Assembly: GCF_000011065.1 (NCBI RefSeq)
Contig: NC_004663.1
Location: forward strand, 1,922,001-1,986,000
Source of the DNA: Bacteroides thetaiotaomicron VPI-5482
GTDB lineage: Bacteria > Bacteroidota > Bacteroidia > Bacteroidales > Bacteroidaceae
Reading direction: 5' to 3'
DNA length: 64,000 nucleotides
This document shows, one piece after another, positions 33,932-43,122 of the stretch (the first letter of the stretch is position 1; every line of letters starts with the position of its first letter). A program made the translations under genes and the position numbers. Below the pieces are notes generated by a model. The model was not told the DNA's origin. It searched no databases and saw nothing but the letters and a program-made list of their open reading frames with translations.

Positions 33932-36414
33932 ACAAACATTCCTCCAATCTGATAAACTGAAAATGCCACCAGCCAGGCCAGCCCTGTGGTATAGCAAGCT
34001 GCAAAGAGCGCCCACTTCCAACTGCCGGACTCTTGCTTAATAGCCGCCAATGCCGCAATACAAGGGAAGTAAATCAGCACAAACAGCATATAACAGAACG
34101 CCACTAAAGGAGTTATCGGAATCCGTTCCGCCAGGCTAGCCTCATCGGCCTCCGGATCATCCACATACAAAACACCCAGCGTACTAACGACCAGCTCTTT
34201 TGCCCCTACTCCGGAAATCAAACCGATACCCAACTTCCAGTCAAAGCCCATCGGCTTTATCACCGGCTCTATAGCCCGTCCTAACTGACCGATATAAGAA
34301 TTTTCCTGTTGTTCAGCTACTGTCTCATACGCCTCATGGTTCGGATAATATCCGAGGAACCAGATGATAATAGAAGCAATCATAATAATCCCTCCCATTT
34401 TTTTCAGATACTGCGCTCCCTTCTCCCATGTATGACGGAATATGGATTTTGCCGTCGGCATTCGATAAGGAGGAAGCTCCATCACAAAAGGAGTATCATC
34501 ACCCTTTACCAAAAACTTGCTGAACAGACGCGCCAACAGCACAGCCAGAAAAATTCCGATCGCATAAATACTTAACAACACCAAACTCGCATTGTTCGGG
34601 AAGAAAGCTCCTACCAACAAAAGATAAATGGGCAGACGCGCGCTACAAGACATCAACGGGTTAATCAACATCGTAATCAAACGGCTTTTCCGGTTCTCAA
34701 TAGTACGGGAAGCCATGATAGCAGGCACATTACAACCGAATCCCATAATCAACGGAATAAACGATTTTCCATGCAAGCCCATCTTATGCATAATTTTATC
34801 CATTATAAACGCTGCACGGGCCATATAACCGGAGTCTTCCATCAGCGAAATACAGAAATACAGAATCAGAATATTGGGCAGAAAGACGATAACACCACCT
34901 ACACCGCCTACGATACCGTCAACCAGCATATCCTTCAACGGCCCCTCCGACATGTTATTGCGAATCAAGTCACCGATTTGCCCCACCAGCCATTCAATTC
35001 CCATCATCGGATATTCTCCGAGAACAAATGTTCCCTCAAACATCAGGTACATGAAAAGGAAAAAGATAGGATACCCCCAGATACGATGAGTAACGATAGC
35101 ATCCAGCACCTTCGTCGTCTGCGCCTGCTCCAGATGATTGTCAGTAAATGTCTCTTTCAGCGCACCACTGATAAAACCGTATTTGGCATCCGTTATGGCG
35201 GATTCGCAATCCTCGTTCATCGTTTCCTGAACGCGCTTGGCCATCTTGTCGCGAATACGGAAAATCTCTCCCGCATTGGGCAGCGTCCGTACAAAGCTCT
35301 CTATATCGGGATCGTTTTCCAGCAACTTGATAGACAGAAAGCGGGTAGAATATTTATGGCGGATAAATTCATTCTTGGATACTTCCTCTTTTACAGCGTC
35401 AATCGCTTTTTCCAGATCGGGACCATGATTGATATGGATATGACGGAATACACGCCCTTTCCTTTTATGTTCGCGCACGTAATCCTCCAGATGTTCTTCC
35501 TCATGATTCTTCCGGTCTTCCAGAGAATCATGCCATTCGGTCAGGTCTTTCAGAACTTCCGGATTCATATTTCCCTGCTTGTCAAAAAAATCAACCCCTT
35601 CATAAAGGTTGATTACTACATGAAACAAGGTATCCAGTCCACGATTCTTCTTGCTGACAGTAGGCACCATCGGCACTCCGAACAATTTACTCAACAAATG
35701 ATAATCCAATGTATTACCGCTGGATTCAAGTTCATCGTAAATATTCAAAGCTACCACCATACGGACATTCATATCAATCAGTTGGGTAGTCAGATACAGA
35801 TTTCGCTCCAGATTTGAAGAATCGACTACATTGATGATTACGTCCGGCGTTTCATCAACAATGTGACGGCGGACATAAATTTCTTCCGGTGTATAAGCTG
35901 ACAGTGAATACGTTCCCGGCAAATCGACAATACGGAAATGATAACCTTCGAAATCGAAATATCCTTCTTTGGCATCTACCGTCACACCGCTATAGTTTCC
36001 TACATGCTCATGAGCGCCGGAAGCCAGATTGAAAAGAGAAGTTTTGCCTGAGTTCGGATTCCCGACCAGAGCAACGTTGATAGTACGGCGCTTACCTAAC
36101 GCCAACCGTTTCATATCTTCTTCTTTTACAGAAACATCTTCGGGCAGACCTTCGTGATATACAGCTTTTTCGGCTTGTTTTTTTGCTTCTTCCTCGCTGA
36201 CTACCTCAATCATTTCCGCTTCCTGACGACGAAGAGATATTTCATAACCTAAGACTTTATATTTAATCGGGTCTTTCAGTGGAGCATTCAACAATACTTC
36301 AACAGTTTTACCTTTGATAAAACCCATCTCCACAATACGTTTACGAAAGCCTCCGTGTCCCAAGACCTTAACGATGACACCTTTTTCACCTGTTCCTAAT
36401 TCGGATAAACGCAT
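33928..36414 (-). CDS. feoB: Ferrous iron transporter, FeoA-FeoB fusion
   Basis: The 828-residue protein joins a FeoA SH3-like domain (1-72) to FeoB. The G domain shows GNPNSGKT (118-125), switch GVTVDAKEG, DLPGTYSL (164-171) and the Asn-x-x-Asp of VALNIYDELE. A helical guanine-dissociation region follows, then a membrane domain with Cys-containing core segments (FGCNVPAIMASRTIENRKSR; MSCSARLPIYLLLVGAFF) that form the Fe2+ path. It imports Fe2+ with GTP hydrolysis. A TATCTTTG -7 box on the minus strand lies at 36440-36433. Confidence 0.97.
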   Translation of the reverse strand: MRLSELGTGEKGVIVKVLGHGGFRKRIVEMGFIKGKTVEVLLNAPLKDPIKYKVLGYEISLRRQEAEMIEVVSEEEAKKQAEKAVYHEGLPEDVSVKEEDMKRLALGKRRTINVALVGNPNSGKTSLFNLASGAHEHVGNYSGVTVDAKEGYFDFEGYHFRIVDLPGTYSLSAYTPEEIYVRRHIVDETPDVIINVVDSSNLERNLYLTTQLIDMNVRMVVALNIYDELESSGNTLDYHLLSKLFGVPMVPTVSKKNRGLDTLFHVVINLYEGVDFFDKQGNMNPEVLKDLTEWHDSLEDRKNHEEEHLEDYVREHKRKGRVFRHIHINHGPDLEKAIDAVKEEVSKNEFIRHKYSTRFLSIKLLENDPDIESFVRTLPNAGEIFRIRDKMAKRVQETMNEDCESAITDAKYGFISGALKETFTDNHLEQAQTTKVLDAIVTHRIWGYPIFFLFMYLMFEGTFVLGEYPMMGIEWLVGQIGDLIRNNMSEGPLKDMLVDGIVGGVGGVIVFLPNILILYFCISLMEDSGYMARAAFIMDKIMHKMGLHGKSFIPLIMGFGCNVPAIMASRTIENRKSRLITMLINPLMSCSARLPIYLLLVGAFFPNNASLVLLSIYAIGIFLAVLLARLFSKFLVKGDDTPFVMELPPYRMPTAKSIFRHTWEKGAQYLKKMGGIIMIASIIIWFLGYYPNHEAYETVAEQQENSYIGQLGRAIEPVIKPMGFDWKLGIGLISGVGAKELVVSTLGVLYVDDPEADEASLAERIPITPLVAFCYMLFVLIYFPCIAALAAIKQESGSWKWALFAACYTTGLAWLVAFSVYQIGGMFV

Positions 36415-36598
36415 AACTATCTAAATTTTCGGCAAAGATAATTCATAACTTCCGAGCACGCAAATTATTTAGAATGTTTTTAAATAGCAGGATTTTCGTA
36501 TGCTGACGGTATCTAAATAAACCCATCAAAAGTTCAAGTCACAACAGGTAACTAATTCCCTGCCTACATCTATTGAGTTTACATGCAACAATTAGTTC

Positions 36599-36682
36599 GT
36601 ACCACTATAGTGGTACGCAAGAAGTACTATAGTTCCCCTTACGCCCTACTATAGTGGCACGCAAGAGGAACTATAGTAGAAC
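36599..36682. repeat. 22-bp-period palindromic array C (core ACTATAGT)
   Basis: Four CTATAG cores start at 36605, 36627, 36649 and 36671, exactly 22 bp apart. The first unit is a full palindrome GTACCACTATAGTGGTAC. Linkers 1 and 3 are alike (GGTACGCAAGAAGT, GGCACGCAAGAGGA), while linker 2 (TCCCCTTACGCCCT) resembles their reverse complement, so units alternate in orientation. The array occupies the intergenic region of divergent feoB and tilS (36415-36797), which otherwise holds only their promoters. Confidence 0.88.
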
Positions 36683-36762
36683 GAATTAGAAATCGCTAAA
36701 GAAAAAATTAATTTATGGGAGTTTTTTCCTTAGCCAGTCCGATAAAAACAATTAGCATTCAC

Positions 36763-36792
36763 TTGAGATACCTCAATAAACTATTATCTTTG
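36763..36792 (+). promoter_or_regulatory. tilS promoter, predicted leaderless start
   Basis: TTG (36763-36765), 19-bp spacer and TATCTTTG (36785-36792) form a consensus Bacteroides promoter. The tilS ATG starts only 5 bases after the box (36798), so transcription probably begins at or within a few bases of the ATG, giving a leaderless or nearly leaderless mRNA. Confidence 0.75.
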
Positions 36793-36797
36793 CAGAT

Positions 36798-38078
36798 ATG
36801 ATACAACAACGGGTTATACGATATATAGAGAAAGAGCATTTATTCTTGCCGGATGATAAACTTTTGGTTGCCCTGAGTGGTGGAGCCGACTCAGTTGCCT
36901 TGCTGCGTGTACTCCACACAGCAGGTTATCAATGTGAAGCTGCCCACTGCAATTTCCATTTACGTGGTGAAGAATCAAACCGTGACGAACGGTTTGTCCG
37001 GCAACTTTGCCAAAAATACGGCATCCGCCTGCATATCACCGACTTCAACACGACTCAGTACGCAACAGAAAAACGGATCTCGATAGAAATGGCAGCCAGA
37101 GAACTCCGTTACAACTGGTTCGAAAAGATAAAAGAAGAGTGCGGAGCCCATGTAATCGCCGTAGCTCACCACCAGGACGACAGTGTAGAAACGATGCTGT
37201 TCAACCTCATTCGGGGTACAGGCATTACCGGTTTATTAGGAATCCGCCCCCGAAACGGAGCAATCGTACGTCCGCTGCTCTGCATCAACCGGGAAGAAAT
37301 CATCCGCTACCTGCAACAGATCGGACAAGACTTCGTAACAGACAGCACCAATCTGGAAGACGAATATACCCGTAATAAAATCCGCCTCAACCTGCTTCCA
37401 CTAATGCAGGAAATAAATCCGTCGGTCAAAAACAGTCTGATAGAAACAAGCAATCACCTGAATGATGTAGCTACTATATATAATAAGGTAATAGACGAAG
37501 CCAAAACACGGATTATCACTCCGGAAGGTATCCGAATCGATGCTCTACTGGACGAACCCGCTCCCGAAGCTTTCTTGTTTGAAACATTGCATCCACTGGG
37601 ATTCAATTCGGCACAAATCAAAGATATAGCCAATTCGCTTCACGGGCAGCCGGGGAAACAATTCGTCAGCAAAGAATGGAGAGTCATTAAAGACCGGAAT
37701 TTGCTGCTACTGGAAACCATCCGGCCGGAAGACGAATCTACCCTTCCCTATCAATTAATAAAAGAGGAAAGAGAATTCACACCCGATTTCCGGATTCCAC
37801 GGGAAAAAGAAACCGCCTGTTTCGATGCAGACAAATTAAATGAGGAAATTCACTGCCGCAAATGGCAAGCGGGAGATACATTCATCCCCTTTGGCATGAC
37901 GGGCAAGAAAAAAATAAGCGATTATCTGACCGACCGCAAATTCTCCATCAGCCAAAAAGAACGCCAATGGGTTCTCTGCTGCGGTGAACGCATTGCATGG
38001 CTGATAGGCGAACGGACAGATAACCGCTTCCGGATAGACGAAACGACTAAACGAGTGATTATCTACAAGATAGTCTGA
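36798..38078 (+). CDS. tilS: tRNA(Ile)-lysidine synthetase
   Basis: The 426-residue enzyme converts C34 of tRNA-Ile(CAU) to lysidine, essential for reading AUA. The PP-loop ALSGGADSVALL (27-32 core) is followed by CNFHLRGEESNRDE, AVAHHQDDSVETMLFNLIRGTGITGL and RPLLCINREEI. The C-terminal TilS_C region includes WQAGDTFIPFGMTGKKKISDYLTDRK. Its 3' end overlaps the convergent ferredoxin gene by 16 bp. Confidence 0.96.
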   Translation: MIQQRVIRYIEKEHLFLPDDKLLVALSGGADSVALLRVLHTAGYQCEAAHCNFHLRGEESNRDERFVRQLCQKYGIRLHITDFNTTQYATEKRISIEMAARELRYNWFEKIKEECGAHVIAVAHHQDDSVETMLFNLIRGTGITGLLGIRPRNGAIVRPLLCINREEIIRYLQQIGQDFVTDSTNLEDEYTRNKIRLNLLPLMQEINPSVKNSLIETSNHLNDVATIYNKVIDEAKTRIITPEGIRIDALLDEPAPEAFLFETLHPLGFNSAQIKDIANSLHGQPGKQFVSKEWRVIKDRNLLLLETIRPEDESTLPYQLIKEEREFTPDFRIPREKETACFDADKLNEEIHCRKWQAGDTFIPFGMTGKKKISDYLTDRKFSISQKERQWVLCCGERIAWLIGERTDNRFRIDETTKRVIIYKIV

Positions 38079-38899
38079 GGCAATTTCTGTTTCTTGAAAC
38101 ACTCGGACAGCAAAGAAGCGAAAGGAGTATCATATTTCCTTGCCTTGTTTGCACATGCTTTCACACAGGCGCAGCATTTGATGCATTTTTCAGCATTCGT
38201 GTTCAGTTCGTCCCCTTTGGTAATCGCTCCTGCCGGACAACGAGCCGCACAGATGCCACAATGAGTACACAAGCTCTCATCTTCTATCCAAGGGGTACGG
38301 GGAAGCGGAGTTCCGCTTTTACGCAGTTTGACCACCTTCCTCAAAAAGCGGAACAAGGGGAAGAACGGCTGACTGGGACGTTTGATGGCACGCACATCCA
38401 CCTGATAAAGGGTATCGGATCCGGCAGCTGCCTGAATTTTCTCCATTATTTTTTTTCCGAAATCTTCTGCATAATCCAAATCCGATTCATTCGGGCGACC
38501 GTCCGCAATGGGACATTTGTCAGTGCTATATGAATGTTCACCTATGAAGGTTGCTCCGGCAATCACCTTCAATCCGTGAGGGATGGCAAAAGCGTCCAGT
38601 TCCATCAACGCCTTCTCGTAGGCACGGTTTCCGTAAACCACGACCAATACGGCAGGAGTATCCAGACCACGAATACTTTCCAGACGTTCCATAGCCAAAG
38701 GAGCCACATGGCCTCCATATACAGGCACTACGATAACAGCTAATGCAGACGTAGGAATAACGGTTTCCTCGACAGTCTGCAATGTGAGATTTATCGAAAT
38801 GACATTTTTTATACCGGTTCCGTGAACAATTGCTTCGGCTACTTGTTTTGATGTGTGTGTAGGCGAAAAATAAATTAAACGAGCTTCATTTACTGTCAT
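38063..38899 (-). CDS. EFR1-family ferredoxin with flavodoxin-like domain
   Basis: From MTVNEARL the 278-residue product has an N-terminal flavodoxin-like domain (YFSPTHTSKQVAEAI phosphate loop; VVPVYGGHVAPLA) and a C-terminal double 4Fe-4S ferredoxin (CTHCGICAARCPAGAI and CIKCCACVKACANKA). It shuttles electrons in the cytoplasm; partners are unknown. A minus-strand TATCTTTG at 38926-38919 sits 20 bp upstream. The start chosen is 41 codons inside a longer frame, as only this leaves a promoter. Confidence 0.92.
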   Translation of the reverse strand: MTVNEARLIYFSPTHTSKQVAEAIVHGTGIKNVISINLTLQTVEETVIPTSALAVIVVPVYGGHVAPLAMERLESIRGLDTPAVLVVVYGNRAYEKALMELDAFAIPHGLKVIAGATFIGEHSYSTDKCPIADGRPNESDLDYAEDFGKKIMEKIQAAAGSDTLYQVDVRAIKRPSQPFFPLFRFLRKVVKLRKSGTPLPRTPWIEDESLCTHCGICAARCPAGAITKGDELNTNAEKCIKCCACVKACANKARKYDTPFASLLSECFKKQKLPQTIL

Positions 38900-39135
38900 A
38901 CTATTTTCTTTTATACAGCAAAGATACGTTTTTACGCTGAAAAAAGTGTTTGATTGTTCATGAAACCAAAAATATTTATTATCTTTGCCCCGTTGAAACA
39001 TTCTACGATTCAACACATACATCCCTAATTCATAATTAAAAACAAAACATATGCTCGCATATCTGCGGTTATTACGCTGTAGTAATGCTGTCCATATTTC
39101 ATCAAGACAGAAATTTTAATAACTTACCATACTAT

Positions 39136-41304
39136 ATGTATAACATTATCCAATTGAACGACAAAAATCTGTCGGAACTTCAAGTTATTGCCAAAGAGCT
39201 AGGCATCAAAAAAGCAGACTCATTTAAGAAAGAAGAACTTGTATACAAGATTCTTGATGAGCAAGCCATAGCCGGAGCCACTAAGAAAGTTGCCGCAGAG
39301 AAATTAAAAGAAGAACGCAAAGGAGATAAAAACAAGCGTTCGCGCACAGCCGCACCTAAAAAAGAAGAGAAAGTAGCACCTGCAGCCAAAAATGCGGAAG
39401 TTACTAAAAATAAAGAAAATGCTCCTGCAGCCAAACCTCAGCAACAGCCTAAAGAAGAGGCTGCCAACAAAGCCAAAGAAGCTCCCGTTGCTGAACCGAA
39501 GGCAGAGAAAGCTGCTCCTAAGCGCAAAGTAGGCCGTCCCCGCAAAGACGCCAATATCGCTGAAAAAGCAGAAAACAAGGAGGTGGAAAACGCAAAACCG
39601 ATAGTGAAACCAACAGAAGAAAAAGCTGTTGCGGAAAAAACGGTAGTTGCACCGGCGGCTGAAAAAGCAACTCCGACACAGGAGACAGAAAAGAAAGTAA
39701 AAGAAAACAAACCTGCCGTTGCAGAAAAACCGGTAATAGCCAAACCGCAAAAGAAATCGGCACCGGTGATCGACGAAGAAAGTACCATCTTATCCAGCGA
39801 AGACGATGATGACTTTATCCCAATCGAAGACCTGCCTTCTGAAAAAATAGAGCTTCCGACCGAACTCTTCGGCAAATTCGAAGCGACCAAGGCAGAAACA
39901 GCACAAGCCGCCCCCGAGCAAGCTCCACAACCACAGCAACAACAGCATTCACAACCGCAACAACGCCAGCGCATTGTCCGCCCACGCGACAACAATAACA
40001 ACGCCGGCAATAACAATGTAAATGCTAACAACAATAATAATTTCCAGCGTAATAATAACAACAACCAGCGTCCTCCGATGCAACAACGTCCTGCACAACA
40101 GCAGAACAACGTTGCCGAGAACCTTCCGGCTGTACAACAACAGCCGGAACGCAAAGTGATCGAGCGTGAAAAGCCTTATGAATTCGATGATATCCTCAGC
40201 GGAGTAGGCGTACTGGAAATCATGCAGGACGGATACGGATTCCTCCGTTCTTCCGATTACAATTATCTTTCTTCTCCGGACGATATTTATGTATCACAGT
40301 CACAAATTAAGTTATTTGGTCTTAAGACCGGTGACGTGGTAGAAGGCATCATCCGTCCGCCAAAGGAAGGAGAAAAATATTTCCCGTTAGTAAAGGTGTC
40401 AAAGATCAACGGACGTGACGCAGCTTTCGTTCGCGACCGTGTTCCTTTCGAACACTTGACTCCGCTCTTCCCGGACGAGAAATTCAGACTCTGCAAAGGC
40501 GGTTATTCAGACTCCATGTCTGCCCGGGTTGTAGACCTTTTCGCTCCTATCGGTAAGGGACAGCGTGCACTGATCGTAGCACAGCCGAAGACAGGTAAGA
40601 CCATCTTGATGAAAGATATCGCCAACGCCATCGCAGCCAATCATCCGGAAGTATATATGATTATGCTGCTGATCGACGAACGTCCGGAGGAAGTAACCGA
40701 CATGGCACGCAGCGTCAACGCAGAAGTAATCGCTTCTACTTTTGACGAACCGGCAGAACGCCACGTAAAAATCGCAGGTATCGTACTCGAGAAAGCAAAA
40801 AGACTGGTAGAATGCGGACACGACGTAGTGATCTTCCTTGACTCTATCACTCGTCTGGCACGTGCTTACAATACTGTATCTCCCGCATCCGGTAAAGTAC
40901 TTTCCGGTGGTGTGGACGCCAATGCACTTCACAAGCCCAAACGCTTCTTCGGTGCTGCCCGTAACATCGAAAACGGCGGTTCGCTGACTATCATCGCTAC
41001 CGCACTGATCGACACCGGTTCCAAAATGGACGAAGTTATCTTCGAAGAATTCAAAGGTACAGGTAACATGGAGTTGCAGCTTGACCGCAACCTGTCCAAC
41101 AAGCGTATCTTCCCTGCTGTCAACATCACCGCATCCAGTACTCGTCGCGACGATCTGCTGCTTGACAAGACAACACTCGACCGCATGTGGATATTACGCA
41201 AATACCTTGCAGATATGAATCCTATCGAAGCAATGGATTTCGTAAAAGACCGTCTGGAAAAAACAAGAGACAACGACGAATTCCTGATGAGCATGAATAG
41301 CTGA
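39136..41304 (+). CDS. rho: Transcription termination factor Rho with long disordered insertion
   Basis: From MYNIIQLND the 722-residue protein has Rho_N (1-40), then a long low-complexity insertion (about 50-340) rich in Lys/Ala/Glu followed by Gln/Asn (QPQQQQHSQPQQRQ and repeated Asn runs). A cold-shock RNA-binding domain (about 350-420, GVLEIMQDGYGFLRSSDYNY) and the RecA-type ATPase (Walker A AQPKTGKTILMKDIA, Q loop SGGVDANAL, R loop GTGNMELQL) follow. Rho terminates untranslated transcripts. The B. thetaiotaomicron Rho insertion is reported to drive phase separation. A TATCTTTG -7 box precedes the gene. Confidence 0.97.
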   Translation: MYNIIQLNDKNLSELQVIAKELGIKKADSFKKEELVYKILDEQAIAGATKKVAAEKLKEERKGDKNKRSRTAAPKKEEKVAPAAKNAEVTKNKENAPAAKPQQQPKEEAANKAKEAPVAEPKAEKAAPKRKVGRPRKDANIAEKAENKEVENAKPIVKPTEEKAVAEKTVVAPAAEKATPTQETEKKVKENKPAVAEKPVIAKPQKKSAPVIDEESTILSSEDDDDFIPIEDLPSEKIELPTELFGKFEATKAETAQAAPEQAPQPQQQQHSQPQQRQRIVRPRDNNNNAGNNNVNANNNNNFQRNNNNNQRPPMQQRPAQQQNNVAENLPAVQQQPERKVIEREKPYEFDDILSGVGVLEIMQDGYGFLRSSDYNYLSSPDDIYVSQSQIKLFGLKTGDVVEGIIRPPKEGEKYFPLVKVSKINGRDAAFVRDRVPFEHLTPLFPDEKFRLCKGGYSDSMSARVVDLFAPIGKGQRALIVAQPKTGKTILMKDIANAIAANHPEVYMIMLLIDERPEEVTDMARSVNAEVIASTFDEPAERHVKIAGIVLEKAKRLVECGHDVVIFLDSITRLARAYNTVSPASGKVLSGGVDANALHKPKRFFGAARNIENGGSLTIIATALIDTGSKMDEVIFEEFKGTGNMELQLDRNLSNKRIFPAVNITASSTRRDDLLLDKTTLDRMWILRKYLADMNPIEAMDFVKDRLEKTRDNDEFLMSMNS

Positions 41305-41329
41305 TCAAGAATAAACGATCATAAATAAG

Positions 41330-41383
41330 GAACGGTGAATATACTGGACGATGAATAATCGCAGTTTATTCACCGTTCTTTTT
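41330..41383 (+). terminator. rho terminator
   Basis: GGAACGGTGAATA (41329-41341) pairs with TATTCACCGTTC (41367-41378) and is followed by TTTTTA. It resembles the CGGTGAACA hairpin after nadC. The remaining 190 bp to the sulfatase gene show only A/T-rich sequence and no gene. Confidence 0.75.
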
Positions 41384-41572
41384 ATGATTTCCATTAATTC
41401 TTTTCATTTATTATTCATCGCGGTCTTCGCTGTTCCTCATGAATCGTTCATCGCATATTTCATTTTTGTACAAATTACTTTCATTTACGTCCAAAACCAC
41501 TCCCCCGCCCTTTTTTGCTTTTTGTTTTTTCCTACTTTTGCTACCCAATCAATTACTTAATTCTAGCCAAGA

Positions 41573-43039
41573 ATGAAAACAATTTATCCATTCATGGGAT
41601 TAGCCCTTTGTGGCGCAGCAGCCCAGGCACAAGAAAAGCCGAACTTCCTGATTATCCAGTGCGACCATCTCACACAACGTGTCGTAGGCGCTTACGGACA
41701 GACACAAGGCTGCACACTTCCCATTGACGAAGTAGCATCAAGAGGAGTTATCTTCTCTAACGCTTATGTAGGCTGCCCCCTCAGCCAACCTTCACGCGCA
41801 GCATTATGGAGCGGCATGATGCCTCACCAGACCAATGTACGTTCAAACTCCAGCGAACCCGTCAACACCCGCCTGCCGGAAAACGTGCCGACACTGGGTA
41901 GTCTCTTCTCCGAAAGCGGTTATGAGGCCGTACACTTCGGCAAGACTCACGACATGGGCTCACTGAGAGGCTTCAAACATAAAGAACCGGTAGCCAAGCC
42001 ATTCACCGATCCCGAATTTCCGGTCAACAATGACAGTTTCCTGGATGTAGGAACCTGCGAGGATGCCGTTGCCTACCTCAGCAATCCTCCGAAAGAACCT
42101 TTTATTTGCATTGCAGATTTTCAGAACCCGCATAATATCTGCGGATTCATCGGCGAAAACGCAGGAGTACACACCGACCGGCCGATCAGCGGACCACTGC
42201 CCGAATTGCCGGACAACTTTGACGTGGAAGACTGGAGCAATATTCCGACTCCCGTACAATATATCTGTTGCAGTCACCGCCGCATGACACAGGCTGCCCA
42301 TTGGAACGAAGAAAACTATCGTCACTACATCGCCGCCTTCCAGCATTACACCAAGATGGTGTCCAAGCAAGTAGACAGCGTACTGAAAGCCCTCTACTCC
42401 ACCCCTGCCGGAAGAAACACGATTGTCGTAATTATGGCGGACCACGGCGACGGCATGGCATCCCACCGCATGGTGACCAAGCATATCAGCTTCTATGATG
42501 AAATGACCAACGTTCCGTTTATCTTTGCCGGTCCCGGCATCAAGCAGCAGAAGAAACCCGTAGACCACCTGCTGACACAGCCGACCTTAGACCTCCTGCC
42601 CACCCTTTGCGACCTGGCAGGCATCGCCGTTCCGGCAGAAAAAGCCGGCATCAGCCTTGCACCGACTCTAAGGGGAGAGAAACAAAAGAAAAGCCACCCT
42701 TACGTTGTCTCCGAATGGCACAGCGAATATGAGTACGTTACCACTCCCGGACGCATGGTGCGCGGACCGAGATATAAATACACCCATTATCTGGAAGGCA
42801 ACGGAGAAGAACTGTACGATATGAAAAAAGATCCGGGTGAAAGAAAAAATCTTGCCAAAGACCCTAAATACTCCAAAATACTCGCCGAGCATCGTGCTTT
42901 GCTGGACGATTACATCACACGTTCCAAAGATGATTACCGCAGTTTGAAGGTAGATGCCGATCCCCGGTGCAGAAATCATACTCCCGGCTACCCCAGCCAC
43001 GAAGGTCCTGGGGCACGGGAGATCCTCAAAAGAAAATAA
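41573..43039 (+). CDS. S1-family sulfatase, Ser-type active site
   Basis: The 488-residue product has a signal peptide (1-19, ending AAQAQ) and the sulfatase signature as SQPSRAALWSG, with Ser71 at the position oxidised to formylglycine (Ser-type, needing anSME). Metal and substrate loops are IIQCDHL (Asp31), HFGKTHD and MADHGDGMASHRMVTKHISFYDE. It removes sulfate from sulfated glycans or small sulfate esters in the periplasm; the substrate cannot be assigned. The usual paired Asp-Asp near residue 30 is Cys-Asp here. No SusC/D pair is adjacent. Confidence 0.93.
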   Translation: MKTIYPFMGLALCGAAAQAQEKPNFLIIQCDHLTQRVVGAYGQTQGCTLPIDEVASRGVIFSNAYVGCPLSQPSRAALWSGMMPHQTNVRSNSSEPVNTRLPENVPTLGSLFSESGYEAVHFGKTHDMGSLRGFKHKEPVAKPFTDPEFPVNNDSFLDVGTCEDAVAYLSNPPKEPFICIADFQNPHNICGFIGENAGVHTDRPISGPLPELPDNFDVEDWSNIPTPVQYICCSHRRMTQAAHWNEENYRHYIAAFQHYTKMVSKQVDSVLKALYSTPAGRNTIVVIMADHGDGMASHRMVTKHISFYDEMTNVPFIFAGPGIKQQKKPVDHLLTQPTLDLLPTLCDLAGIAVPAEKAGISLAPTLRGEKQKKSHPYVVSEWHSEYEYVTTPGRMVRGPRYKYTHYLEGNGEELYDMKKDPGERKNLAKDPKYSKILAEHRALLDDYITRSKDDYRSLKVDADPRCRNHTPGYPSHEGPGAREILKRK

Positions 43040-43045
43040 TTCTAT

Positions 43046-43085
43046 AAAAAAGAGTGAAGATTGCTTGCCAGTCTTCGCTCTTTTT
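43046..43085 (+). terminator. Sulfatase terminator
   Basis: Stem AAAAAGAGTGAAGA / TCTTCGCTCTTTTT with an 11-nt loop starts seven bases after the sulfatase stop. It overlaps a GTG that would be an alternative kinase start and argues against that start. Confidence 0.75.
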
Positions 43086-43122
43086 ATTTCTTTTGCACAT
43101 CACCATACGAGCAAACAAAATA

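Noticed and set aside
34771..35817. 348-codon plus-strand frame over feoB
   Set aside because: It is antisense to the G and membrane domains of FeoB and has no recognisable motif.
41384..41572. A sixth 22-bp array or small gene after rho
   Set aside because: Repeated GATGAATAAT-like words are present but without regular spacing, and no frame with a start and ribosome site fits.
43054..43122. Upstream GTG start for the TPR histidine kinase
   Set aside because: This GTG lies in the stem of the sulfatase terminator; the GTG at 43123 gives a clean signal peptide just after it.
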